Of a stretch of 64,000 nt of DNA, positions 27,732 through 35,581 are shown piece by piece. The position numbers were made by a program, and so were the translations under genes. The notes under the pieces are model-generated. The model saw nothing but the letters and a program-made list of their open reading frames with translations, was not told the origin of the DNA and did no database searches. How positions within the stretch are numbered: the first letter of the stretch is position 1; each line of letters begins with the position of its first letter. The DNA is from Roseovarius sp. THAF27 (GTDB taxonomy: Bacteria; Pseudomonadota; Alphaproteobacteria; Rhodobacterales; Rhodobacteraceae). The stretch is from contig NZ_CP045393.1 in NCBI RefSeq assembly GCF_009363655.1, positions 2,480,001 through 2,544,000 of the forward strand. The letters run 5' to 3'.

Positions 27732-28238
27732 TCAGCTCCCCAGCCATTTGAACATCACCAGCGCATCCACCAGCCCCTGCTTGGGATGCCGGAACGCCTT
27801 GGGCAACCGCCCCGCCGTCTCGAAGCCCAGCTTCGTCCACAGCGCAATGGCCCCCACATTGCTGGTCACGACGAAATTGAACTGCATCGCCTCGTAGCCC
27901 AGCTCCCGCGCCACACCCTGCGAATGCTCGCACATCGCCCGCGCCACCCCCCGCCCCCGCGCCGCAGGCGCGGTAATGTAGCCGCAGTTGCACACATGGC
28001 TGCCGCCGCCCGCCTGGTTGGTCTTGATGTAATAGGTCCCCTGGATCTGGCCATCCAGTTCCGCCACGTAGGTCGCGCGCGGGGCCTCGCACCAGTAATC
28101 CATCAACCGACCCTGCGACAGGTCCGGCTCGATGGCATAGGTGTCGCCCGCGCGCACCACCTCGCGCAGGATCGGCCAGAGCGCGTCGGCATCGCCGTCG
28201 CGCACCAGCCGGATGGTCAGGTCGTCACGCGTTGACAT
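27732..28238 (-). CDS. GNAT-family N-acetyltransferase
   Basis: The 168-aa product, read from the ATG at 28238, has the acetyl-CoA-binding GNAT core. Strand 4/5 is visible as GTYYIKTNQAGGGSHVCNCGYITAP, and the loop ARGRGVARAMCEHSQ matches the Q/RxxGxG/A motif. The following stretch (YEAMQFNFVVTSNVGAIALWTKLGFETAGRLP) is typical of small-molecule or peptide N-acetyltransferases. The substrate is unknown. Its start overlaps the end of acuI by 14 nt, so it is probably the last gene of the dmdA-acuI transcript. Confidence 0.85.
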   Translation of the reverse strand: MSTRDDLTIRLVRDGDADALWPILREVVRAGDTYAIEPDLSQGRLMDYWCEAPRATYVAELDGQIQGTYYIKTNQAGGGSHVCNCGYITAPAARGRGVARAMCEHSQGVARELGYEAMQFNFVVTSNVGAIALWTKLGFETAGRLPKAFRHPKQGLVDALVMFKWLGS

Positions 28239-29214
28239 CGACGACGACACGGCCCTTCACCTGGCCTTTCAGGATGTCGCGGCCCAACTCCGGCAGGTCC
28301 GACAGGGTCGCGGGTTGCACCATCTCGTCCAGCTTGTCCATCGGCAGGTCCCTGGCGATCCGCTCCCAAGCCCGCAGGCGATTGTCATATGGCTGCATGA
28401 CCGAGTCGATCCCCAAGAGGTTCACACCGCGCAGGATGAAAGGCGTGATTAGCGCCCCCTCGATGGCCGCGCCCCCGGCAAGGCCAATGGCCGCGACCGA
28501 GCTGCCATATTCCATCTGCTTCAGCACCCGGCCCAGCATCGCACCCGCCACCGCGTCGATGCAGCCGCCCCAGGCTTCCGCCTCCAGCGGCTTCTTGGTC
28601 ACTTCGGTCAACTCTTCCCGCGGCACGATCCGGCTCGCCCCAAGGCTCTTCAGGTAGTCCTCCTGCTCCGGCCGCCCGGTGACGGCCGCCACCTCGTGCC
28701 CCAGCTTGGCCAGGATCGCGGTCGCCACGCTGCCCACGCCACCCGCGGCCCCGGTCACCAGCACCGGGCCCTTCTTCAGCCCCTGGTCTTCCAGCGCCAT
28801 GACCGCCAGCATCGCGGTAAACCCGGCGGTCCCCACCGCCATCGCAGCCCGCGTATCCAGCCCCTCGGGCAGCGGCACCAGCCAGTCGGCCTTCACGCGC
28901 GCCTTCTGGGCATAGCCGCCCCAATGCGCCTCGCCCACGCGCCAGCCGGTCAGCACCACCTTGTCGCCGGGGCTGTATCGGTCGTCCGAACTTTCCTCGA
29001 CCGTCCCGGCAAAGTCGATCCCCGGCACATGCGGGTACTTCCGCACCAGCCCGCCACCCGGCCCGATGCACAGCCCGTCCTTGTAATTCACCGTCGAATA
29101 CTCGACCGCGACCGTCACCTCGCCCTCGGGCAGGTCGTCCAAGCCGATCTGCCTGACCTCCGCCGAGGTCTTGCCGCTCTCTTCGTCCTTCTCGACAACC
29201 AATGCGTTGAACAT
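28225..29214 (-). CDS. acuI: Acryloyl-CoA reductase (NADPH), MDR family
   Basis: AcuI reduces toxic acryloyl-CoA to propionyl-CoA during DMSP, acrylate and 3-hydroxypropionate metabolism. The 329-aa zinc-independent medium-chain reductase has the YhdH/AcuI opening MFNALVVEKDEESGKT and the GroES-like segment VNYKDGLCIGPGGGLVRKYPHVPGIDFAG. It also has the cofactor motif VTGAAGGVGSVATAILAKLGHEV and the tail ILKGQVKGRVVVDVNA, closely matching my memory of the characterised Ruegeria pomeroyi enzyme. The ATG at 29214 has AGGAG seven bases upstream. It is directly downstream of dmdA, as in Ruegeria. Confidence 0.93.
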   Translation of the reverse strand: MFNALVVEKDEESGKTSAEVRQIGLDDLPEGEVTVAVEYSTVNYKDGLCIGPGGGLVRKYPHVPGIDFAGTVEESSDDRYSPGDKVVLTGWRVGEAHWGGYAQKARVKADWLVPLPEGLDTRAAMAVGTAGFTAMLAVMALEDQGLKKGPVLVTGAAGGVGSVATAILAKLGHEVAAVTGRPEQEDYLKSLGASRIVPREELTEVTKKPLEAEAWGGCIDAVAGAMLGRVLKQMEYGSSVAAIGLAGGAAIEGALITPFILRGVNLLGIDSVMQPYDNRLRAWERIARDLPMDKLDEMVQPATLSDLPELGRDILKGQVKGRVVVDVNA

Positions 29215-29300
29215 GTCCAGTCTCCTGTCTTGCATAGCGAGGCTCCCCCGCTTTCATCGTTCCAAGTATGTGCGGGGCCGCACCAACGCCGCCCCTGCTT

Positions 29301-29349
29301 TTCCTCTGGCCAAAAATATCCCGGGGAGCGCGAGGGGCTGGCCCCTCGC
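29301..29349. repeat. TTCCTCTGGC intergenic repeat with hairpin, between dmdA and acuI
   Basis: The element begins TTCCTCTGGCCAAAAATATC and ends in the arms GCGAGGGGC (29330-29338) and GCCCCTCGC (29341-29349). It matches the copy at 14901-14949 over nearly its full length. Lying in the gap between co-oriented dmdA and acuI, it may cause partial termination or RNA processing that sets their relative expression. Confidence 0.75.
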
Positions 29350-29369
29350 TTCCCCCTCCGAAGCGGGCA

Positions 29370-30473
29370 TCAGTTCCAGAAACCTTCCCGCACCACCCCG
29401 CGCCGGACCTGATCCGGCGCCTCGACCTGCAATTCGGTGCCCGCGTCCCAATGGGTCATCCGCACCATGCCGATGGCCACGTTGGTCTCGAAATCCGGGC
29501 TCCACGCGGCGGAACTCACCCGACCCACGCGTTTTCCATTCGCCGTCACCGGCCACCACCGATCACAGCCCGGCACCTTCGGCCCGTCGATGGCAATCGC
29601 GCAGATCTGCTGCACCGGCCCTTCCTTGGCCACTCGCAAGAGCGCATCACGCCCGATACAGCCAATCGCACTCTGCGTATTGCAGAACCTCCCCAGCCCG
29701 CATTCATGCGGCGTGTTGTCGTCGGTCATGTCGTTGCCATAGCTCAGAAGCCCGCTCTCGACCCGCTCTATCAGGTTGGGACAGCCCGCATGCACGTCCA
29801 GATCGCGCCCCGCCTCCATCAAAGCGTGCCACAACGGCATACCGATGTCCTCCCCCTCGACATAGATCTCGAAACCGCCCTGCTTGGAATAGCCCGAGCG
29901 CGCGATCACCATGTCCCGCCCCTGGAAATCGAACACGCCGAAGCGGAAGAACCGGATGTCGCGCACCCCGTCGCCAAAGACCCGCGCCATCAGCTCGTCG
30001 GCCTTCGGCCCCTGCACCGCCAGGGGCGACACGTCCGGCTCGTCCACCAGCACGTCCAGCCGCCAGCCATGCGCCGTGGCCTTCACCCAGTATAGCAGGT
30101 CACTGTCGGGATCCGAGATCCACCAGCGATCCTCCGACAGCTTCACCGACACCGGGTCGTTCAGCATGCCGCCCGTCTCGTCCACGATCGGCACGTAATA
30201 ACACTGCCCCGCCGTCATCCCCCGCAGGTCGCGCGGCGTCAGCATCTGCATCAGCCGCCCCGCGTCTGGCCCGCGCAGCTCCACCTGCCGTTCGCAGGCC
30301 ACGTCCCAGACCTGCACCGCGTCCTTCAAATGGCGATAATCCTCCTCGACGGACCGGAACACCGTCGGCAGCAACATGTGGTTGTAGACCGTGTAGCCCT
30401 TCACCCCGGCGGCCTCGACCCCGTCGGAAAAAGGCGTGCGCCGCAACCGGCGCGACAGCGAGATCATCGGCAT
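29370..30473 (-). CDS. dmdA: Dimethylsulfoniopropionate demethylase
   Basis: DmdA is a tetrahydrofolate-dependent enzyme of the GcvT fold that demethylates DMSP to methylmercaptopropionate, the first step of the assimilatory DMSP pathway. The 367-aa product matches known Roseobacter DmdA in length and in long conserved stretches: RRTPFSDGVEAAGVKGYTVYNHMLLPT, VQVWDVACERQVELRGPDAGRLMQMLTP, GMTAGQCYYVPIVDETGGMLNDP, SPLAVQGPKADELM and the end VVREGFWN. General aminomethyltransferases lack the cluster at YNHMLLPT. The ATG at 30473 shares its first base with the preceding stop (TGATG). A palindrome CCGGACCTGATCCGG shared with intergenic repeats lies inside its 3' coding end (29403-29417). Confidence 0.92.
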   Translation of the reverse strand: MPMISLSRRLRRTPFSDGVEAAGVKGYTVYNHMLLPTVFRSVEEDYRHLKDAVQVWDVACERQVELRGPDAGRLMQMLTPRDLRGMTAGQCYYVPIVDETGGMLNDPVSVKLSEDRWWISDPDSDLLYWVKATAHGWRLDVLVDEPDVSPLAVQGPKADELMARVFGDGVRDIRFFRFGVFDFQGRDMVIARSGYSKQGGFEIYVEGEDIGMPLWHALMEAGRDLDVHAGCPNLIERVESGLLSYGNDMTDDNTPHECGLGRFCNTQSAIGCIGRDALLRVAKEGPVQQICAIAIDGPKVPGCDRWWPVTANGKRVGRVSSAAWSPDFETNVAIGMVRMTHWDAGTELQVEAPDQVRRGVVREGFWN

Positions 30474-30721
30474 CAGACGGATCCCTTCAGGTTGCTCTTG
30501 CAGATCACCGGCGCGTCGCCCGTGGCGGAATAGGCCGCGACCCCGCAGGCCGCACAGCGATACTCGACGAACCGGCCGTTGCTGTTGCCGGTCTCGCTCC
30601 ACTTGCAGGCCCGCCTCGCGGGCCGTTTCCCCGGCCCGGCCATGCGGCCGCCCACGCGACCGCGCCCGAGGCTCCATGCGACAGCCGCGATCACCACCAG
30701 CGCCAGGACAAAGGCCAGCAT
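30473..30721 (-). CDS. Small membrane-anchored Cys-rich protein upstream of dmdA
   Basis: The 82-aa product has an N-terminal membrane span (MLAFVLALVVIAAVAWSLG), a basic linker and a cysteine-bearing soluble part: ACKWSETG, then RCAACGVAAYSA, then VICKS. The four cysteines in C-x(n)-CxxC-x(n)-C spacing could bind zinc or iron. I recognise no named family. It is coupled to dmdA through the overlapped TGATG and lies four bases after the DinB gene, so it is a member of the same operon. Confidence 0.7.
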   Translation of the reverse strand: MLAFVLALVVIAAVAWSLGRGRVGGRMAGPGKRPARRACKWSETGNSNGRFVEYRCAACGVAAYSATGDAPVICKSNLKGSV

Positions 30722-30725
30722 CGGC

Positions 30726-31235
30726 TCAGCCCTCCCCGGGCATCAGAAACATGTCGCTCACCGGCGCCTCCAGCCCGGCGGCGGTCATCATCGCGTGGAC
30801 CTGTCCCCGGTGATGGGTCTGGTGATTGAACATATGCGTGACGCACAAAGCCCTGGGCGAGACCACGTCGCGCTGCGCCGTGCCGGAATACCAGTGCAGG
30901 TCGCCTGTCAGGTCCATCGCCCGCAGCGAATTGGCCCAATGCCCGATCTTGCCGTCCACGTGATACCGCGCCGCGCTCCACGCCCCCAGCGTCGGGTGCA
31001 TCTCCACGCTCTGCTTCACGCCGACCGTCGGGGCCTCGACCGACGGATCGAACCGCGCCATCCACATCAGGTCGCCCCATAGCAGGTGATTGAGCGTGCC
31101 GAGGATCGAGCCGAAGAACGCGCCGCGATCCTCGGTCAGCACTTCCAGCGACTGGCCGTCCAGCGCCTCGGTCAGCTGCCGGTTCTGCCACGCATTGTAC
31201 CGCGCCATCACGCGGCAATACTCGGGTGTGATCAT
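30726..31235 (-). CDS. DinB-family protein
   Basis: The 169-aa protein has the four-helix-bundle DinB/YfiT pattern: MARYNAWQNRQLTEAL at the N-terminus, LNHLLWGDLMWMARF with the first metal His, and CVTHMFNHQTHHRGQVHAMM with the remaining two His residues. DinB relatives are metal-binding proteins, some of them thiol-dependent transferases (bacillithiol or mycothiol type). The specific activity here is unknown. I prefer the ATG at 31235 because an earlier start would run into the DUF1326 gene 11 nt upstream. Confidence 0.85.
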   Translation of the reverse strand: MITPEYCRVMARYNAWQNRQLTEALDGQSLEVLTEDRGAFFGSILGTLNHLLWGDLMWMARFDPSVEAPTVGVKQSVEMHPTLGAWSAARYHVDGKIGHWANSLRAMDLTGDLHWYSGTAQRDVVSPRALCVTHMFNHQTHHRGQVHAMMTAAGLEAPVSDMFLMPGEG

Positions 31236-31246
31236 GCTCGGCGTCC

Positions 31247-31951
31247 CTATTTCGGCCCTTTCCAGTCGATCGGGCAAACCTCCGCCGACATGCCTCCGAA
31301 ATCCCAGACCCGGCCATAATCGCGCACCCGGCTCTTCAAACCCTTCGCCGCGATGATATCCGGCCCCATCCAGTATTTCGAGTTCGTCACCATCACCGGA
31401 TGATCGGGGCTCGCGCCGTCCAGCATCTCGATCTCGCCCTGGATCTTGCGCCCGATGTAAAGCCCCCGTTTCTTGCCGTCGCGCACGATCTCCACCTTCT
31501 CGCGCTCGGCTCCGATGATCTCGCTCACCAGCATGGTGAAAAGGCCGGTCGTGCCCCCCGCCGCCCCGCTGAAGATCTGCAGGATCCCGTTATAGGCGCG
31601 GCCAGAGGCCCGCTCGTCCACATAGGCGGCCACCTTCCAGTTGCCCTCGCCCATGCGCCCGGGGATGTCGACCAGCAAGCCCAGGTTCAGGCCCGACAGG
31701 TCCTCACCCTCGTAATGGCCCTCGTCGATGGCAATCGCCATCCACGCATGGCAATGCCCCTCGGTGGGCGGATGCGCCCCCAGGCTCACCACGCAGGGGC
31801 AGAACACGGTGCAGGAACAGTTGAGGAACAGCTCGCCCTTGATCGCCCACTCGGTCGGCGTCATCTTGCGCCGCTTGGGGTTGGCCATCCGGTTGTCGAT
31901 ACGCTGCGACACCGGCAACTTGTCGGCGTCCTTCCGGCGTGTCAAAGCCAT
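31247..31951 (-). CDS. DUF1326 domain-containing protein
   Basis: The 234-aa soluble protein carries the DUF1326 hallmark near residues 35-70: WAIKGELFLNCSCTVFCPC followed by VVSLGAHPPTEGHCHAW. Its Cys and His residues look like a metal or thiol site. Later conserved parts are LNLGLLVDIPGRMGEGNW and RIDERASGRAYNGILQIF-type sequence. The function is unknown. It starts three bases after the DUF2182 stop and has GGGAGGATAGAGC before its ATG. The DUF2182-DUF1326 pairing recurs in many proteobacteria, so the two probably act together. Confidence 0.85.
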   Translation of the reverse strand: MALTRRKDADKLPVSQRIDNRMANPKRRKMTPTEWAIKGELFLNCSCTVFCPCVVSLGAHPPTEGHCHAWMAIAIDEGHYEGEDLSGLNLGLLVDIPGRMGEGNWKVAAYVDERASGRAYNGILQIFSGAAGGTTGLFTMLVSEIIGAEREKVEIVRDGKKRGLYIGRKIQGEIEMLDGASPDHPVMVTNSKYWMGPDIIAAKGLKSRVRDYGRVWDFGGMSAEVCPIDWKGPK

Positions 31952-31954
31952 GCT

Positions 31955-32815
31955 CTATCCTCCCGTTACCAGCGGCGCGGCCAGAACCGCCACCCCGCCC
32001 GCGATCAGCGCCACACCCATCGGCCGGATCACCCGGTGCCCGATCTGCGGCAGTTTCTCCAATACCATGAAAAGCGTGGCCAGGCCCATCCACAAGAGGC
32101 TCATCACGCCGCCCACGAACCCCAGCGCCATGAAGCCCCAGCAGCAGCCCACGCAGAACGCGCCCAGCCCCAGCCCCATGCGCACGCCGCCGCCAAATCC
32201 CGTGCGCCAATGCCCCAGGAAATAGGTCATCGGGCTGTGACACACGCCATGGCACAGCTCCTTGGCCCGCGTGAACTGAAACGCGCCCACGACGATCAGC
32301 AGGCCGCCCGCAATCGCGGACGACTTGGCGATCCCCAGCATGTCGATCACACCGCCATAGAGCAGCGCCACCTGCACGCCCGCGATCACCGCCGCGAACC
32401 CGACCCAGGCGATGGAATACCCCGTCAGCACGCCCAGCCATCCGGCGGTGGTGCCATCGGCGCTGCGGCACAGATCGTCGTAACAGCGCAGCGTCGGCAC
32501 CATCGTGGGCAGCATCATCGCCGCCATCATGATCGCCCACATTGCGAACAGCGGCCCGAACCTGTCCATCGCCATCGTGTCCATGCCGCCCGACATCTCG
32601 CCGCTCATGCCCCCAGACATGCCACCCGACATACCGGCGCCCATGCCCATCTCCATGCCCGGCTGCATCGCCCGCATCGTCTCGCCCATCGGCCCGGGCC
32701 GCCCGATCAGGTCCAGGTCCATCCCCGTCGCCATCAGGTACATCACCACCCACGCCGCCAGGATCGCCGCGAAAAACGCCAGCCAGGCCACCGAGCGCAG
32801 GGAAAGAGCCGACAT
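31955..32815 (-). CDS. DUF2182 integral membrane protein with Met-rich loop
   Basis: The 286-aa protein (from ATG 32815; a GTG at 32827 is also possible) has about seven hydrophobic spans. The DUF2182 core shows MWAIMMAAMMLPTMVPTL, ELCHGVCHSPMTYFLGHWRTGFGGGVRMGLGLGAFCVGCCW and GVMSLLWMGLATLFMVLEKLP. Between the first two spans is a methionine/glycine-rich loop with GMSGG repeats (about residues 48-80), reminiscent of copper-binding Met motifs. Related proteins are annotated only as predicted metal-binding membrane proteins. It heads the operon and is divergent from a GntR-family regulator. Confidence 0.82.
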   Translation of the reverse strand: MSALSLRSVAWLAFFAAILAAWVVMYLMATGMDLDLIGRPGPMGETMRAMQPGMEMGMGAGMSGGMSGGMSGEMSGGMDTMAMDRFGPLFAMWAIMMAAMMLPTMVPTLRCYDDLCRSADGTTAGWLGVLTGYSIAWVGFAAVIAGVQVALLYGGVIDMLGIAKSSAIAGGLLIVVGAFQFTRAKELCHGVCHSPMTYFLGHWRTGFGGGVRMGLGLGAFCVGCCWGFMALGFVGGVMSLLWMGLATLFMVLEKLPQIGHRVIRPMGVALIAGGVAVLAAPLVTGG

Positions 32816-32858
32816 GCAGAAGATCACCCTTGGTTCGAGTCACGATTGCCCTTATGAA

Positions 32859-32882
32859 TGTCAGACAATTAAAGGTCTGACA
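32859..32882. promoter_or_regulatory. Palindromic operator at the GntR-regulator start codon
   Basis: TGTCAGAC (32859-32866) and GTCTGACA (32875-32882) are perfect inverted copies around an 8-nt AT-rich spacer, ending one base before the regulator's ATG. The two divergent genes are only 68 bp apart, so one dimer bound here could repress the regulator and control the DUF2182-to-acuI operon. The symmetry is seen directly. Its use as an operator is inference. Confidence 0.7.
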
Positions 32883-32883
32883 A

Positions 32884-33624
32884 ATGAAAACCGCCGACCC
32901 CGCCCAGCCGCGACAGGATCTCTCCGCCCAGATCGCCGAGGCGATCCGCGATGCCATCGTCGAGGGCCGCATGATCACCGGCGAACGCCTGCCCTCAGAG
33001 GCCGAGCTGTCCGAGCAATTCGGCGTCTCCCGCTCCACCGTGCGCGAGGCCCTCAAACGCCTGGCCGCGCAATCGCTGATCCGCACCCAGCGCGGCGCGT
33101 TCGGCGGCGCGTTCGTCAACCGGCTCAGCTACCAGGGCGCCTACAGCCAGCACATCACCACCTCCACGCTGCTTCTGTCGATGAACGCCGTCAGCTTCGA
33201 GACCGCGTGCGAGGCCCGCTACACGCTCGAACGCGCCTGCGCCCCCCTCGCCGCCCGGCGCCGCACCGACGACAGCCTCGCCACCATGCGCGCCGAGATA
33301 GCCCGCCAGTCGCAGCCGGGCCTCTCCGACGAGGCCTTCTGCGCCTCCGACGTCGCGCTCCACCGCGCCCTGGTCGATGCGGCCGACAACCCCGTGCTCA
33401 GCTACCAGCTTGCCGGCGCAGTCGAGGCCATGCAGCCCCTGATGAACATGATCACCTTCACCGCCCGCTCCCGCGGCGAAATCGTCGGCCTGCACGCCGC
33501 CCTTACCGACGCGCTGGAACACCAGGACGCCCGCGCCGCCAACACCGCCCTGCACCGGCTCGAGGCCTACACCCTTTCCCTGGGCCGCGACGTGATGGCC
33601 ACCCGCGCCCGCAAGAGCACCTGA
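32884..33624 (+). CDS. GntR-family (FadR subfamily) transcriptional regulator
   Basis: The 246-aa regulator has an N-terminal winged helix (IAEAIRDAIVEGRMITGERLPSEAELSEQFGVSRSTVREALKRLAAQSLI, about residues 17-65). A C-terminal FCD ligand-binding domain follows, with the metal/acid-binding pattern DVALHRALVDAADNPVLSYQL and a later GLHAALTDALEHQDA. FCD regulators usually respond to small carboxylic acids or acyl compounds. It is divergent from the operon containing dmdA and acuI. A GntR-type repressor is linked to dmdA in Ruegeria, so control by a DMSP-derived effector is a reasonable inference. Confidence 0.88.
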   Translation: MKTADPAQPRQDLSAQIAEAIRDAIVEGRMITGERLPSEAELSEQFGVSRSTVREALKRLAAQSLIRTQRGAFGGAFVNRLSYQGAYSQHITTSTLLLSMNAVSFETACEARYTLERACAPLAARRRTDDSLATMRAEIARQSQPGLSDEAFCASDVALHRALVDAADNPVLSYQLAGAVEAMQPLMNMITFTARSRGEIVGLHAALTDALEHQDARAANTALHRLEAYTLSLGRDVMATRARKST

Positions 33625-33648
33625 CGCCACACCACGCCGACCCAACTC

Positions 33649-33680
33649 TTCCTCTGGCCCCAAATATCCCCGCCGGAGGC
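33649..33680. repeat. Short TTCCTCTGGC-type intergenic repeat
   Basis: This stretch begins TTCCTCTGGCCCCAAATATC and continues CCCGCCGGAGGC. It matches the first half of the elements at 14901 and 29301 and then diverges. It lies in the 179-bp convergent gap between the GntR gene and the Trm112-like gene. The rest of that gap is G+C-rich and holds no gene I can support. Confidence 0.6.
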
Positions 33681-33803
33681 TCCGACGCAGCCCCCCCCGC
33701 GCAGCGACTGGGTCAAAGCGTCACGCCGCCCCGCGCCCCGAGGCGGCGGCCAAAGGCCGACGCCGAGACGTCGAGCGTGCGCGCGCGCCCCGCGCGCACT
33801 CCG

Positions 33804-33998
33804 CTAGTCCAAGCTGCGCGCCTCGTCGATCAGCAGGATCGGAATCCCCGACCGGATCGGAAAGGCCAGCCCCGCGTTGCGGCTGATCAGCTCATGCGCC
33901 TCCGCATCGTATTCCAGCACCGAATGGGTCTGCGGGCAGATCAGGGCCTCCAACATGTGCCGGTCGAATTCCGGCGCGGTGGGGTCGGTCTCACTCAT
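33804..33998 (-). CDS. Trm112-family protein
   Basis: The 64-aa protein has the compact Trm112/UPF0434 (YcaR-like) pattern: [50 protein letters not shown]. The eukaryotic homologue activates methyltransferases. The bacterial partner is generally unknown. Only one Cys of the zinc-ribbon type remains (ICPQT). The ATG overlaps the stop of the LON-domain gene by four bases (ATGA), so the two are coupled. Confidence 0.88.
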   Translation of the reverse strand: MSETDPTAPEFDRHMLEALICPQTHSVLEYDAEAHELISRNAGLAFPIRSGIPILLIDEARSLD

Positions 33999-34639
33999 TG
34001 CATCACGTCCTTGTCGTCGCCGGCGCGCAGATCGTACTCGATCAGCGTCACCAATGTCTCGCGCCGCGTCGACAGGCTCGGCGCCTCCAGCAGCGCCTGC
34101 TTGTCCTCCGGCTCGAACCCCAGGAGCATCGACAGCGAATTGATCAGCAACTCGTCCTCGGCCTCCTTCAGCGTCTCCCAGTCGGTCGAGAGTTCGCGCG
34201 CCTCGAAATAGCGCGACAGAAGATCCATGAAGGGCTTCCGCTTGAACCCCGGATCACTGTCGCTGGGCTCCAGGTCCTGCTCGAACCCCTCCCAGCTGAC
34301 CTGCGCCCGGCGATAGGGCGTGAACCCCTCCACCTCCGAGGTCACGCGGTATCGCGACACGCCCGACAGCGTGATCATGTACCGCCCGTCCTCGGTCTCG
34401 GAAAACTGCGTGACGCGACCGGCACAGCCGATCCGGTGCAGCCCGTGCTCGCCCGCCCGCGCGCCGGGGTCCGGCTGCACCATCCCGATCAGGCGGTGCG
34501 GCGTCTTCAGCGCATCCTCGAGCATCGCCAGGTAGCGCGGCTCGAACAGGTGCAACGGCAGCCGCGAGCGCGGCAAAAGCAGCGCGCCCGGCAATGGAAA
34601 GACCGGGATTATCTCCGGCAGATCACCCTGTAATATCAT
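33995..34639 (-). CDS. LON substrate-binding domain protein
   Basis: The 214-aa protein consists of a stand-alone LON N-terminal (substrate-binding) domain: [35 protein letters not shown], then [46 protein letters not shown], with no ATPase or protease part. Such proteins occur widely in alphaproteobacteria, but their role is not established. It lies 27 nt after the thioredoxin gene and is coupled to the Trm112-like gene, giving the usual trx-LON-Trm112 order of this family. Confidence 0.88.
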   Translation of the reverse strand: MILQGDLPEIIPVFPLPGALLLPRSRLPLHLFEPRYLAMLEDALKTPHRLIGMVQPDPGARAGEHGLHRIGCAGRVTQFSETEDGRYMITLSGVSRYRVTSEVEGFTPYRRAQVSWEGFEQDLEPSDSDPGFKRKPFMDLLSRYFEARELSTDWETLKEAEDELLINSLSMLLGFEPEDKQALLEAPSLSTRRETLVTLIEYDLRAGDDKDVMQ

Positions 34640-34666
34640 GTCCGGGGACGTAGCCCGTGCCGTCCG

Positions 34667-35581
34667 TCAGGCAAATATCATCGAGCTCAGTTTGCGGCGT
34701 CCCGCCTGCGCCACCGGATCGCCCGGTTTCAGCGCGTCGAAAATGGTGAAAAGCTGCGTCTTCGCGGCCGCGTCATTCCACTCGCGGTCGCGCCGAAAGA
34801 GCTCCAGCAGTTCATCCACCGCCTCCTGCGTCTGGCCCGAGGCGTGCAGCGCCTGCGCCAGGTCGAACCGCGCCTGATGGTCGTCCGGGTTTGCCTCCAC
34901 CTTGTCGCGCAATTCGCTCACCGGCCCCGCATCCGCGGCCTGCCGCGCCAGCGCCAGCTGCGCCGCCGCCGCTTCCAGCTCCGGCGCCTTCGAGATCTCC
35001 GCCGGCGCGCCGTTCAAAATCGCTTCCGCCTGCTCCAGGTCGTCCATCGCGATATGGCTCGATACCAGGCCGGCATAGGCGGCGGCGTTCTTGTCGTCCT
35101 CCTGCAGGATCGCGGCAAAGGTCTGGGCGGCATCCGTCGCCGCGCCCTGCTCCAGCATCTCCTGCGCCGCCGCGATGGCCTCTTCCAACCCTGCGTCGCC
35201 GGCTTGGCCGCCCGCGGCCTCGATCACTCGGTTCACGAAGGCGTCGATCTCCGATCCCGGCACCGCGCCCTGGAACCCGTCGATCGGCTGGCCTTGCCAG
35301 AAGGCATAGACCATCGGGATCGACTGCACCCGCAACTGCTGCGCGATCATCTGGTTCTCGTCCACGTTGACCTTGGCCATCTTCACCGCGCCGTTCGCCT
35401 TGGTGACCGCCGCCTCCAGCTGCGGTCCCAGCGTCTTGCACGGGCCGCACCAGGGCGCCCAGAAATCGACGATCACCGGCACACTCTGCGAGGCCTCGAC
35501 GACCTCGGTCATGAAGTTCGCCTCCGAGACGTCCTTGATCAGGTCGGTCTGGGGTTGGCTCTGGCCACCAAGTTCAAGCAT
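34667..35581 (-). CDS. Thioredoxin-TPR protein (YbbN/CnoX-like)
   Basis: The 304-aa protein has an N-terminal thioredoxin domain with active site W44-C45-G46-P47-C48 (in DFWAPWCGPCKTLGPQLE), followed by a helical TPR-like C-terminal half with repeated Ala-rich helices (AAYAGLVSSHIAMDDLEQAEAIL and DHQARFDLAQALHASGQTQEAVDELLEL). This layout matches YbbN/CnoX, a chaperedoxin that protects proteins during oxidative stress. The CGPC motif is complete here, so redox activity is likely. GGAGG precedes the ATG at 35581. Confidence 0.9.
   Translation of the reverse strand: MLELGGQSQPQTDLIKDVSEANFMTEVVEASQSVPVIVDFWAPWCGPCKTLGPQLEAAVTKANGAVKMAKVNVDENQMIAQQLRVQSIPMVYAFWQGQPIDGFQGAVPGSEIDAFVNRVIEAAGGQAGDAGLEEAIAAAQEMLEQGAATDAAQTFAAILQEDDKNAAAYAGLVSSHIAMDDLEQAEAILNGAPAEISKAPELEAAAAQLALARQAADAGPVSELRDKVEANPDDHQARFDLAQALHASGQTQEAVDELLELFRRDREWNDAAAKTQLFTIFDALKPGDPVAQAGRRKLSSMIFA

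Noticed and set aside
29171..30829. A 552-codon plus-strand open frame
   Set aside because: It is antisense to dmdA and its neighbours, and its Pro/Arg/Ser-rich composition is typical of a shadow frame.
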